Below, one piece after another: positions 7,153-14,537 of a DNA stretch of 34,595 bases (position 1 is the first letter of the stretch; the number at the start of each line of letters is the position of its first letter). The DNA comes from CBDBIK01 sp965206145 (GTDB taxonomy: Bacteria; Pseudomonadota; Alphaproteobacteria; TMED109). The notes beneath the pieces were generated by a model, which did no database searches, was not told where the DNA came from, and saw only the letters and a list, made by a program, of their open reading frames with translations. The stretch is from positions 1 through 34,595 of the forward strand of contig CBDBIK010000007.1 of NCBI GenBank assembly GCA_965206145.1, given 5' to 3'. The translations under genes were made by a program, and so were the position numbers.

Positions 7153-7190
7153 TTGCAGTGTCTATGTTATCACAGAATAAACCCGTGGCA
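7112..7190 (-). repeat. Copy A of a roughly 78-bp dispersed direct repeat
   Basis: The minus-strand sequence begins TGCCACGGGTTTATTCTGTG, continues through an attC-like core and stem, and matches copy B at 14232-14309 at about 84 percent with one gap (hand alignment). About 40 bp of the match lie 5' of the attC-like core, so the two cassettes shared their 3' end region as well. Confidence 0.8.
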
Positions 7191-7287
7191 CTGAGTACGC
7201 TACTTCCATAGACTGTTAATGATGTATGAAAAACATTAAATAAATCGAAAACAGTAAGAGATAAATTGTACTCTCGTGTGTTGGTTG

Positions 7288-7410
7288 TCAATTCCATGAA
7301 AGAGAGAGTATCAATTCTGTTAAAAGAAATACGGTCACCGAGAAACCGGCTACAAAGTCAGTTGCGGTGATAATACTTTTCATAACCTGCGCCTCATCTT
7401 GGTCGGACAT
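7288..7410 (-). CDS. Short cassette ORF, 40 residues, unknown function
   Basis: The ATG lies within the 3' core of the attC-like site at 7409-7477 (minus strand ATTAGATG), as often seen in integron cassettes. The predicted product runs MSDQDEAQVMKSIITATDFV and then a hydrophobic stretch (residues 21-36, AGFSVTVFLLTELILS) that could be one membrane segment. I do not recognise it. The remaining 130 bp up to the next attC-like site holds no other convincing ORF. Confidence 0.4.
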   Translation of the reverse strand: MSDQDEAQVMKSIITATDFVAGFSVTVFLLTELILSLSWN

Positions 7411-7477
7411 CTAATCCCGCCATAATTTGCCGCCTGAAGTGTAGCGTAAGGCGGCCAAATTGATGGCTTTGTTAGGC
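7409..7477 (-). repeat. attC integron recombination site (best example)
   Basis: Minus strand: core GCCTAAC (7477-7471) and core ATTAGAT (7415-7409). The arm GCCATCAATTTGGCCGCCT pairs with AGGCGGCAAATTATGGC over 17 bp. Two unpaired bases, both in the 5' (L'') arm, match the extrahelical bases that orient attC recombination. The loop is 13 nt. The TAA of GCCTAAC is the stop codon of the 188-residue gene, and the 3' core runs into the ATG of the next ORF. All these agree with an attC read in the minus direction. Confidence 0.8.
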
Positions 7478-8038
7478 ATTGTAATCATTCATAATTAGAC
7501 GAGCTTTTTTACGAATTTCTTTCTTTATACAATGCGCTTTTTCGAGTATTGAGTTTGAATACGCAAAAGCATTTTTGTAGCATTGACTATTATGACTTAC
7601 TTTCTCGCCCTGCTTTTCCATAGATAATAATTGAGAAAAATTTCCCCAATAGTAATTCATATAGCCACCTAAAGAGGAAATATCATCCGATATATCCTGA
7701 AAGTATAAATCTGAAATCATTTGCATTTCTTCGAGTTTTATGCACAGGAATCTATATTTTTCATGATAGTCAGATCGTTTAATGTTTGCCTCCCAGTCTA
7801 TCGTAAGAAATGTAAGGGAAAACTCTCTAGAAATTTCCCCTACGATGAGATGTAGCTTTTCAAGGCGCTCACGGATTAGCCACCTTCTTTTTTCGGCATC
7901 ATCGTGACGAAATTTTAGTCGTTCTTTCTTCAACTCGAATGATTGGTTTATCTTGGTACGCAGATGCTGAAAAAAATTAGTTAAGGCCACGCTCATAAGA
8001 ATCATAAGCGGAGATATAATTTTATCTATTACGTTCAT
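7472..8038 (-). CDS. Cassette-borne membrane-anchored coiled-coil protein, unknown function
   Basis: A 188-residue protein that I cannot assign to a family. Residues about 4-24 (IDKIISPLMILMSVALTNFF) form one predicted membrane segment at the N-terminus. Residues about 30-70 are highly charged and helical (KKERLKFRHDDAEKRRWLIR) and suggest a coiled coil; the rest is mostly helical and cytoplasmic-looking. The stop codon lies in the attC core at 7471-7477, and the ATG follows a possible degenerate attC core (GTAGGC) by four bases. AT-rich codon use and position between two attC-like sites mark it as an integron cassette gene. A defence or membrane-sensing role would be a guess. Confidence 0.7.
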   Translation of the reverse strand: MNVIDKIISPLMILMSVALTNFFQHLRTKINQSFELKKERLKFRHDDAEKRRWLIRERLEKLHLIVGEISREFSLTFLTIDWEANIKRSDYHEKYRFLCIKLEEMQMISDLYFQDISDDISSLGGYMNYYWGNFSQLLSMEKQGEKVSHNSQCYKNAFAYSNSILEKAHCIKKEIRKKARLIMNDYNA

Positions 8039-8041
8039 AAT

Positions 8042-8107
8042 TGCCTACGCGTATGCACACTAGCGGCAATAGAACCTTGCAGAATTGCCGTATAGTGCGG
8101 CGTCTGA
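8042..8107 (-). repeat. Degenerate attC-like palindrome between hsdS and the next cassette
   Basis: Minus strand: an imperfect stem built from CACTATACGGCAAT and ATTGCCGCTAGTGTG, with a loop around TCTGCAAGGTTCT, ending in CGTAGGC four bases before an ATG. The last motif resembles the R' core GTTAGGC with a base lost. The 5' core is poor. Placement right after the hsdS stop fits a cassette boundary. Confidence 0.45.
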
Positions 8108-9529
8108 TTATATTTGCATTTCATTGGTTTTATCTTCCAGCCACTTGATTGCAGTTTGTTGATCTTGCTCGATAGCAATTTCTACCGTTTTTTTAGCACA
8201 TTCCAGCAGATGTTTAGATTGTTTTCGCAGGTTAAAAGATTCTGTGATTTTTTGTTGGATTTCTTGCTGTTTAGCATCAGATAAAATAGGAATGATTGTT
8301 TCTTTCACTTGATCGGGTCGCCAATGCAATATGATAGAGCCGCCTACATCGCGTTTCACCTGTTCTTGTGTCAAAACAGAATTTAATACCAAGGTGAGAT
8401 ATTCATTGCTTACTTTGTCTGTTTTGCTCTTGAGGCGCAGTATGCCTCCAGAAACGATCATTTTCTGAGGACTATCTTTTAGGTGGTAGGCAATTCCCGG
8501 GGAACCATCCTTGCTAAATAATATCTCTCCTTGCTGTGGCTGATGGTTCTTGGATATTTCAAAAGGTATGCCTTGTTCCTTTGGTGTTAGCTCAGCGTAG
8601 AGTTGTTCCGAGATATATTTTTCCTCAGATATTTCAAAAAGACTAATGTTGCTGACTCTGATAAAGGGGATGCCTTCATCGAGATATTCATCGCCTCCAA
8701 CTTCAACACTCTTTTTAACATCAACAAGATTTCCAAGGGCATCCCAACCACCCTTATAAGCTTTGATTGCGTTTATGATGTCATTATATTTTGGCTGGAA
8801 GTATTCCGCGTCTATGCGCTCGGCTTGGATAGTATCGGAACAATTCTTGATAAAGGTTAGCTGGTGTTTGGGGTGCCAGTTGTTTAGTCCAAACTCGGTG
8901 AGTAGTAATTGTTCGGCTTGAGAGTAAAATTGTTCAGATTTTTGTCTTTTACTAAAAACCAATTTAATAATTGGTACTACATATGCTCTAAGAGTAGGGG
9001 TTTCAAAAAAATGGGTTTCTAAAATGTTTTCATTTGAAACTACCGGATACATACTTGCCTTGTTTGCTCTCATCAAGGATTTAATGAAATAATCCGTTTT
9101 ACAAAAAGCAAGAAGGTATTCTGACTCTATATTTTCTGCTCTTAAAACACACAATCCACTACTGCCAACAATCCCATCTTCCTCAATGAAAGCAACGGCA
9201 TTTCTATTGGGTCTGACAGTAGAAACCACAACATCTGTCTTGTGTAATATGTAATACGCTCTGTCTGGTTCATTTCCACATTCAACCTTCGTTGTTTGGT
9301 AATTATTACCACTCAAAGAAATTTTTGAAATTTCCAAGTATTGAAAGTCTCTGTTTGTTGGAGATGAGTTGATATTTTTAATGCATTTTTTTACAAAATC
9401 AAAAATTCTATTTTTGCCAGAAACAAACAAAGAGTTCTTAATGAATTCAGGATGCCAATATTCTGCATCAATCCTAAATAACTCATTGTCTGCTTTTACA
9501 TCAGATAATTGTACTATTGAAAACTGCAC
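8108..9529 (-). CDS. hsdS: Type I restriction-modification specificity subunit HsdS
   Basis: DNA target-recognition subunit of a type I RM complex. The 473-residue protein has two target-recognition halves with parallel openings: FRIDAEYWHPEFIKN near residue 18 and ERIDAEYFQPKYNDIINAIK near 232. Each is followed by a variable TRD and a helical conserved region; the second has GIPFIRVSNISLFEISEEKY, FSKDGSPGIAYHL and LRLKSKTDKVSNEYLTLVLN, and the C-terminal helix runs QQEIQQKITESFNLRKQSKH. It starts two bases after the hsdM stop, so the two were one operon. The gene itself is intact, but with hsdM interrupted upstream it has no obvious partner and may be poorly transcribed. Confidence 0.92.
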   Translation of the reverse strand: MQFSIVQLSDVKADNELFRIDAEYWHPEFIKNSLFVSGKNRIFDFVKKCIKNINSSPTNRDFQYLEISKISLSGNNYQTTKVECGNEPDRAYYILHKTDVVVSTVRPNRNAVAFIEEDGIVGSSGLCVLRAENIESEYLLAFCKTDYFIKSLMRANKASMYPVVSNENILETHFFETPTLRAYVVPIIKLVFSKRQKSEQFYSQAEQLLLTEFGLNNWHPKHQLTFIKNCSDTIQAERIDAEYFQPKYNDIINAIKAYKGGWDALGNLVDVKKSVEVGGDEYLDEGIPFIRVSNISLFEISEEKYISEQLYAELTPKEQGIPFEISKNHQPQQGEILFSKDGSPGIAYHLKDSPQKMIVSGGILRLKSKTDKVSNEYLTLVLNSVLTQEQVKRDVGGSIILHWRPDQVKETIIPILSDAKQQEIQQKITESFNLRKQSKHLLECAKKTVEIAIEQDQQTAIKWLEDKTNEMQI

Positions 9530-9531
9530 CT

Positions 9532-11061
9532 CTATTCATCCTTCCAGAAGGAAAAATTTTCGCTTTTTGCCCATTTAATAAAGGATTCTGCAATGCCGTT
9601 TTGCAGCATGCCACTATGGTTATGCAGATCGTGGTCAACAATCAGATGACCATTACTATCCAGAGTGTATTGTCCGGTCCCGTTTTTGACATAGATGTAA
9701 TCGCCTGAATTATCCTTTCCTCCTTTCTCGGATACAGCAAAGAAAATCGGATAATCTTCCATTTTTGGGCAAAGTTCATCATGCCACTTTTGCACGAATA
9801 ACACGCTGGTTTTGGTTCCAGTATGAGGTTTGAAAGTATTGCCGTGCAATCCGACAACGGAGAGGATGCGGGCACGCTCGGCGATAAAATCACGGATATA
9901 TTTATCTGATGTGTTGTTAAATCGCCCTTGAGGCAAAACTATTGCCATTCTGCCGCCGGGCTTGAGAAAGTCAAGATTTCGCTCAATAAATAGAGCATCT
10001 CTGCCTACCTTTCTTTTAGCTTTCTGGTGTTTAATTTTAGTTTGTTCCTTAAAACTTACTTCATATTTATGCAAAATCCGGCTTTCTTTTATATCTCCAG
10101 CAAACGGCGGATTTGCCATGAGAATATCGAAGTTGAAGCGTTGGTTTGAGTTTCTTTCTGTTCGTAATTTTTGGAGTCGCGCAAAACCTTCTCCATAAGT
10201 ATTTATCCATTTTGCGCTTTTTTCAGATTTGTCTTCCCAACGTTCAAAATCCAGAGCATTCAAGTGCAAAACATTTGTTTCACCGTCTCCGGCAATTAGG
10301 TTTAGGGTTCTGGCAACTCGGACGGTTTTTTCATCAAAATCAATGCCGAAGACCTTTAATACATCTTGTTTGTCTTCATTAGAAATTTCAGCATTCGTGA
10401 ACAGATGTCCGGTCAGTTTAAAAATTGTATGAACCGGAAAACCGCAACTGCCGGAAGCCGTGTCAATCATATATTCGCCGCGTTTCGGATTAAGCATTTG
10501 CACGCACATATCAATGACATGGCGCGGTGTGAAAAACTGTCCTTTTTCGCCTTTGGCGGACTTGTTAACCAGATATTCAAATGCCTCGTCAACAACCAAC
10601 AGGTTTGAATTGAACAATTTTACATCCTGCAAGCTAGATACGCAGATTGCCATATGACTGTCTGAAAGTTCAAAGGTTGACCCTTCGGGGAAAACTCCGT
10701 TCCATTCTTCTTTTGCTTTGCTGAAAAGCCCTTCAATTTTTTCTTTGAGTTCAGTATCAGTCTGTCCGGTGTTTCTGAATTCCATAACCCTGAAGTCGGA
10801 ATCGTCAACTCCTTTGACTGCCTCTATCATTGCTTCGTGGTCTGTTCCGTCAAGGTAACTTGGTTTATCGCTATACAGGGCGGTTTTTTCACTAACCGCA
10901 GTTTTTGTAACCTGTTTTATCAGATAGTTCATTACTCCCTTATCTTCTTGACTCTGAAACTCATCATAAAGCTTTGTAAATATCAGTTTGAAAACTTCCT
11001 CAAATACATCCACTCCGGCATTGGCAAGCACCTCGTCTTCCATTTCCAGAATAATATCTTT
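9532..11061 (-). pseudogene. hsdM: 3' portion of interrupted hsdM (catalytic methyltransferase domain)
   Basis: This is about 510 of the original 707 codons. From the insertion joint the frame reads KDIILEMEDEVLANAGVDVF and holds the N6-adenine methyltransferase core: GEKGQFFTPRHVIDMCVQML, SAM motif I as IDTASGSCGFPVHTIF (variant of the usual PACGSGGF), GIDFDEKTVRVARTLNLIAG, catalytic ILMANPPFAGD, and LKPGGRMAIVLPQGRFNNTS. An ATG inside the adjoining IS5 end (11082) gives MVSCKGLKD fused in frame, so a truncated methyltransferase of 516 residues lacking the N-terminal domain could in principle be made. The IS5-family element ends at 11062 with duplicated target ATCTTT at 11056-11061. Confidence 0.9.
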
Positions 11062-12277
11062 GAGACCTTTGCACGAAACCACAAGAATCTGCGTTGAGAA
11101 TTTGCGATAATAGGTTCAAGCACTATACCCACCACACTACCCCCTGGAGGAGAAGAAATGGCCTGGAAAAACCTCGCGCAACGCAGTTTGGCGGATGGCA
11201 TGTTGATCGATCATGATGCGCTCAAAGAACTGGATGGTGTGCACGAATTAATCGATTGGTCGCGCCTTGAACAACTGCTTTCAGGTATTCATGCAAACCC
11301 TCGGGGCGAGAAGGCCTGGCCGCCATTGATGATGGTTAAAGCGTTGTTACTGCAAAGCTGGTACGGGCTCAGTGACCCGGCACTGGAAAAGCAATTGGCG
11401 CGAGACCTGCTGTTTCGGCGCTTCACCGGTCTGGACATTTCAGAATCGGTGCCGGATCACTCGACGTTTTGGCGGTTTAGACAAACGCTGGAGCGCTTAT
11501 CCTTGATGGATGCGTGCCTGGGTGAGATCAACACTCAATTGAGCGAACAAGGGCTTTACATCCAATCGGGAGGGGTCAGTATTGTTGATGCCAGTGTGAT
11601 TGAAGCGAAGCAATGCCGTCCCCATAAGAATCAGGAAGGTCATTCGACCCAAGACCCCGAGGCCGGCTGGAATGTAAAAGCCGGGTCGGATGGAAAGCGC
11701 AAAAGTACATATGGGTATAAGGCGCATATAAATGTGGACGAAGCTGGGTTCATCAAGTCAACCGACTACAGCCCGGGTAATGTACATGATTCCAATTACT
11801 TTACGGATTTATTATGCGGCGATGAGACGGCGGTATATGCGGATAGTGCTTATCGTAGTCAGGCTCACGACCGGTGGCTGGCGCAGCGACAGATAGATAA
11901 TCGGATCATCAAGCGTGGCTATCGGAACAAGCCGTTGGATGCACAGGGGAGGAAGTTTAATCGGCTTCATTCGGGGGTACGCTGTACGGTTGAACGTGTC
12001 TTTGGGGTGCTCAAGCTACACTACGGGATGGGCAAAGCCCGCTACCTGGGTCTTGGCCGTAACCGCACGCGCTTTGAGTTGATGTGCGTCGCCCACAATA
12101 TCAAGCGTGGTTTATCGCTTCAGCAGGCAAGTTGCGCCTAAAAAATGGAAAAGGGGTGGAAAGATGGAGTAATCGGCCAACCAATACGGCTGATTGAGTG
12201 CTTTTTGGGCATCTTTCTCAAAAAAAAGCCCGTTTGAAGAACTGAGAAACTCTACAATGTGTCCGTGCAAAGGTCTC
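11062..12277 (+). mobile_element. IS5-family insertion sequence, 1216 bp, complete
   Basis: Terminal inverted repeats GAGACCTTTGCACG match over 14 bp at both ends (11062-11075 plus strand; 12277-12264 minus strand), the usual GAGACCTTTGCA end of the IS5 group. The 6-bp sequence ATCTTT is repeated immediately outside (11056-11061 and 12278-12283). That is longer than the 4 bp common for IS5, so part of the match may be chance. Deleting the element and one ATCTTT rejoins hsdM in frame (SLKD to IILEM). Confidence 0.92.
11158..12141 (+). CDS. IS5-family DDE transposase
   Basis: A 327-residue transposase that cuts and inserts the surrounding element. The N-terminal part (WPPLMMVKALLLQSWYGLSD, FRRFTGLDISESVPDHSTFW) is the DUF772-type domain of IS5 transposases. 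The catalytic DDE core follows: first aspartate in VSIVDASVIEA near residue 145, second in VYADSAYRS near 225, glutamate in CTVERVFGVLK near 282. Full length with no frameshift, and a strong GGAGGAG ribosome site ends seven bases before the ATG, so the element looks recently active. It is read opposite to hsdM. Confidence 0.95.
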   Translation: MAWKNLAQRSLADGMLIDHDALKELDGVHELIDWSRLEQLLSGIHANPRGEKAWPPLMMVKALLLQSWYGLSDPALEKQLARDLLFRRFTGLDISESVPDHSTFWRFRQTLERLSLMDACLGEINTQLSEQGLYIQSGGVSIVDASVIEAKQCRPHKNQEGHSTQDPEAGWNVKAGSDGKRKSTYGYKAHINVDEAGFIKSTDYSPGNVHDSNYFTDLLCGDETAVYADSAYRSQAHDRWLAQRQIDNRIIKRGYRNKPLDAQGRKFNRLHSGVRCTVERVFGVLKLHYGMGKARYLGLGRNRTRFELMCVAHNIKRGLSLQQASCA

Positions 12278-12487
12278 ATCTTTAAGAGATTTGCGCTCAT
12301 TGGAAAGTTTATCTTTTATGATTAAATCTTTCAGCGTAAATCTTTCGCTCAGTATGTCCGAAAGGATCTGAGATGTTTTGGGAATGTCGGTTATGTCTTC
12401 AAAATAATTGGGGGCTTTGCGGTGGTAGTGGGAGATTTTCTCCCCATTGGTCCAAACGCCAATCGGCGCGCCAGTGGCATTGCAATA
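12278..12487 (-). pseudogene. hsdM: Middle fragment of interrupted hsdM
   Basis: Seventy codons stranded between the two insertion sequences. The frame reads CNATGAPIGVWTNGEKISHY, HRKAPNYFEDITDIPKTSQI and then LSDILSERFTLKDLIIKDKL, ending NERKSLKD at the IS5 joint. This is the linker between the nuclease-like HSDR_N domain and the HsdM helical domain in proteins that fuse them. Both ends carry target duplications: ATA at 12485-12487 for the IS3-family element and ATCTTT at 12278-12283 for the IS5-family element. Confidence 0.85.
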
Positions 12488-12549
12488 AGAGGTGGCCCCG
12501 GTTATTTGAACAGCAATCCCAATTCTATAAGTGTATGCCTGCACTGGGT

Positions 12550-13377
12550 TTAAGCTGCCATGGGTAGTGGCAGCGATTCATAGTAAAACTGATCCGGTGT
12601 TTGTCGGTCAAGACTGCTGTGAGGTCGCCGCTTGTTGTAGAACCGAAAGTAGCGATCCAGTCCTGCCTTGGCAGCCGAGACCGTGTCATATGCATGCAGG
12701 TAGACTTCCTCGTACTTCAGCGATCGCCATAGGCGTTCAACAAACACATTGTCCCGCCAGGCGCCTTTGCCATCCATGCTGATCTGGATACCCTTTCCCT
12801 TCAGCAGACCGGTGAAGGCCTGGCTGGTGAACTGGCTGCCCTGGTCGGTATTCATAATCTCCGGCTTGCCATGGTGCTCCATGGCTTCCTCCACCGCCTC
12901 CAGACAGAAGTACACATCCATGGTGGTGGAGACCTTCCAGGATAAGACTCGCCGAGAATACCAATCCACGACGGCTGCCAGGTAGACAAATCCACGAGCC
13001 ATCGGAATGTACGTGATGTCCATCGCCCACGCCTGGTTGGATCGAGTCACCGCCAGATTACGCAGCAGGTACGGATAGACTTTGTGCCCTGGGTGTCGCC
13101 GTGTGGTCTTGGGCTTGCGATACAGCGCTTCAATGCTCATGACCCTCATAAGCCTGGCGACTTTCGAGCGGCCCACCTTGTGGCCTTCTTGGCGCAGTAG
13201 ATCCCGTAGCATCCGGGCACCGGCGAACGGCAGCTCCAAGTGCAGACGGTCAATCCGATTCATCAACATCTGATTGCGAGGACTGACTGATTTGGGCTGG
13301 TAGTACACAGTGCCTCGACTGATATCCAGCAGTTTGGCCTGCCGACTGATCGGCAGTTTGTGGTTGCGGTCGATCAT
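12550..13377 (-). CDS. IS3-family transposase OrfB (DDE integrase domain)
   Basis: A 275-residue rve-type catalytic subunit. It opens with the HTH_21-like helix region (LPISRQAKLLDISRGTVYYQ and FAGARMLRDLLRQEGHKVGR). The DDE triad sits in NQAWAMDITYIPM near residue 120, IMNTDQGSQFTS near 180 and DNVFVERLWRSLKYEEVYLH near 215, and the usual ending FYNKRRPHSSLDRQTP is present. It overlaps OrfA by four bases (ATGA) in the -1 frame; a short A run (CGAAAAACG) just before the overlap could allow frameshifting to an OrfAB fusion, otherwise OrfB is translationally coupled. No internal stop. Confidence 0.95.
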   Translation of the reverse strand: MIDRNHKLPISRQAKLLDISRGTVYYQPKSVSPRNQMLMNRIDRLHLELPFAGARMLRDLLRQEGHKVGRSKVARLMRVMSIEALYRKPKTTRRHPGHKVYPYLLRNLAVTRSNQAWAMDITYIPMARGFVYLAAVVDWYSRRVLSWKVSTTMDVYFCLEAVEEAMEHHGKPEIMNTDQGSQFTSQAFTGLLKGKGIQISMDGKGAWRDNVFVERLWRSLKYEEVYLHAYDTVSAAKAGLDRYFRFYNKRRPHSSLDRQTPDQFYYESLPLPMAA

Positions 13378-13676
13378 CGTTTTTCGCTCAGCAATCCCGC
13401 CTTGTTGAGCGCACCTTCTAAAAAATCATTTTCCAGCGTCAGCTCTCCAATTTTGGCATGGAGTGTCTTCACATCCACCCGAGGCTCCTTGGACTCCCCA
13501 CCGCCAAATACATCGGCAGAGCGCTCCAACAACTGCGTCTTCCACTGGGTAATCTGGTTGGGGTGTACATCGAAGCGCTGGGACAGCTCCGCTGCCGTCT
13601 GTTCGCCTTTGACGGCATCCAGAGCCACTTTGGCCTTGAACTGGGGTGAGTGATTACGGCGAGGTCTTCTGGTCAT
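13374..13676 (-). CDS. IS3-family transposase OrfA (helix-turn-helix)
   Basis: A 100-residue DNA-binding subunit. It begins MTRRPRRNHSPQFKAKVALD, then AELSQRFDVHPNQITQWKTQ (helix-turn-helix of the transposase_8 type), and ends in a leucine-zipper-like helix KIGELTLENDFLEGALNKAG. The start at 13676 is preferred over an upstream in-frame GTG/ATG because AGGAGA precedes it by six bases. It overlaps OrfB. Confidence 0.93.
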   Translation of the reverse strand: MTRRPRRNHSPQFKAKVALDAVKGEQTAAELSQRFDVHPNQITQWKTQLLERSADVFGGGESKEPRVDVKTLHAKIGELTLENDFLEGALNKAGLLSEKR

Positions 13677-13765
13677 GTCGATTCTCCTGAGTACGGGCAA
13701 TACGATGCCCTAAGTCAGGCAGGAAATCCACTTACAGCGCTGTTCAGATTTCTGGGGCCAGCTCT

Positions 13766-14158
13766 ATAGGAGCGAAGTTGGTCTTTTCCGTCTTTGAGTT
13801 TTGGTTTTTTCAGTTCAACAATGATGTAAGGGGCATCAATGCGGTCTTTGTCAAAAATGACAATATCGGCTTTTTTCTTTTCCCGTCCAAAAGTGACCGC
13901 ATATTCAAAGGCTAAGCGCTTTTTAGGATAGCCATATTTATTGATAAGTTGTGCGGTATAAAGCTGGCGAACGATTTCTTCAGGTTTTAACTGAATATCT
14001 TTACCCCTAACAATGCATTTTGCATAGGGTGTTTCTTTGCCTCTATTGATTTTGGTAAATACTTGCTGGCGCAATAAATCGATCTCATTTGCCGAGAATA
14101 GGGAAAGATCGTAATTACTGTCTTTAAGGATTGTCTGGATGATATCTGGTTGAGTCAT
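13766..14158 (-). pseudogene. hsdM: 5' portion of interrupted hsdM (HSDR_N nuclease-like domain)
   Basis: The first 131 codons of the original gene: MTQPDIIQTILKDSNYDLSL, INRGKETPYAKCIVRGKDIQ, EEIVRQLYTAQLINKYGYPK and then FGREKKKADIVIFDKDR followed by YIIVELKKPKLKDGKDQL. The last part has the D...ExK layout of a PD-(D/E)xK nuclease, as in the N-terminal domain of HsdR; fusion of this domain to HsdM is a known architecture. The frame runs on into the IS3-family element for 16 foreign codons before a stop. With both insertions removed, the gene is 2124 bp and encodes 707 residues. No separate hsdR is in the window. Confidence 0.9.
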
Positions 14159-14231
14159 TTACTTTTCGTTTTGTTTATTTTCGGTTTCGGGCTGGCACGG
14201 TGGTTGGTTTGCAAATATATTGTTTGAATTC

Positions 14232-14309
14232 AGTCGACGGCGTAGCCGGTCGGCCGAATGATTGGTTAGCGTTACAGTGTCTATTTTATCACAGAATAAA
14301 CCTGTGGCA
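14232..14309 (-). repeat. Copy B of the dispersed direct repeat, with a degenerate attC-like site
   Basis: Matches copy A at 7112-7190 (about 84 percent by eye). On the minus strand it contains core CGCTAAC (14271-14265), arm GGCCGAC, a 10-nt loop and arm GTCGACT; the expected 3' core is replaced by an AATTC-containing stretch, so the site may be decayed. It lies 74 bp upstream of the hsdM ATG and marks the upstream edge of the AT-rich island. Confidence 0.65.
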
Positions 14310-14312
14310 GGT

Positions 14313-14340
14313 TGTCGTACGGGCGATGTCGTACGGGCGA
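14313..14340. repeat. 14-bp tandem repeat, two copies
   Basis: TGTCGTACGGGCGA occurs twice head to tail just outside the island, in the 379-bp gap between hsdM and leuC. The rest of that gap to 14537 holds no gene; a poor promoter candidate (TTGTGG at 14471 with TATAGA or TAGATA after it) could serve leuC. Confidence 0.75.
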
Positions 14341-14537
14341 TTAACCCGACGAGGGTGAAACCGCGGAAATTGCGTTTCCACAGTGTTTTCATCCGCACCC
14401 CGAGGGCAAGGCAAGGGGAGTCGTGCTTTTCTCGGATTCCGGGCTGCAAAACGGCGGTTTCCGTGGTGGGTTGTGGTAGGATATTCGCTGGTATAGATAT
14501 ACGATGCCATCTTATTTCATCTCATCCCAATTACGCC

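Larger units (their letters stand above)
12488..13765 (-). mobile_element. IS3-family insertion sequence, 1278 bp, complete
   Basis: Ends 12488-12514 (plus, starting AGAGGTGGCCCC) and 13765-13739 (minus, starting AGAGCTGGCCCC) are inverted repeats matching at 22 of 27 bases. ATA flanks the element on both sides (12485-12487 and 13766-13768), a 3-bp target duplication as expected for IS3. Removing the element and one ATA rejoins hsdM in frame (QLRSY to CNATGAP). Boundaries drawn at the inner TGGCCCC would not give a matching duplication. Confidence 0.9.

Noticed and set aside
7049..7297. An 82-codon minus-strand ORF over the attC-like site at 7102-7152
   Set aside because: It reads through the recombination site into the PIN-like gene in another frame; its similarity to an ORF near 14.3 kb is explained by the repeated 78-bp block.
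12493..13760. IS3-family boundaries placed at the TGGCCCC ends
   Set aside because: Those limits leave non-matching flanks; extending five bases outward gives matching inverted repeats, an ATA duplication and restores the hsdM frame.
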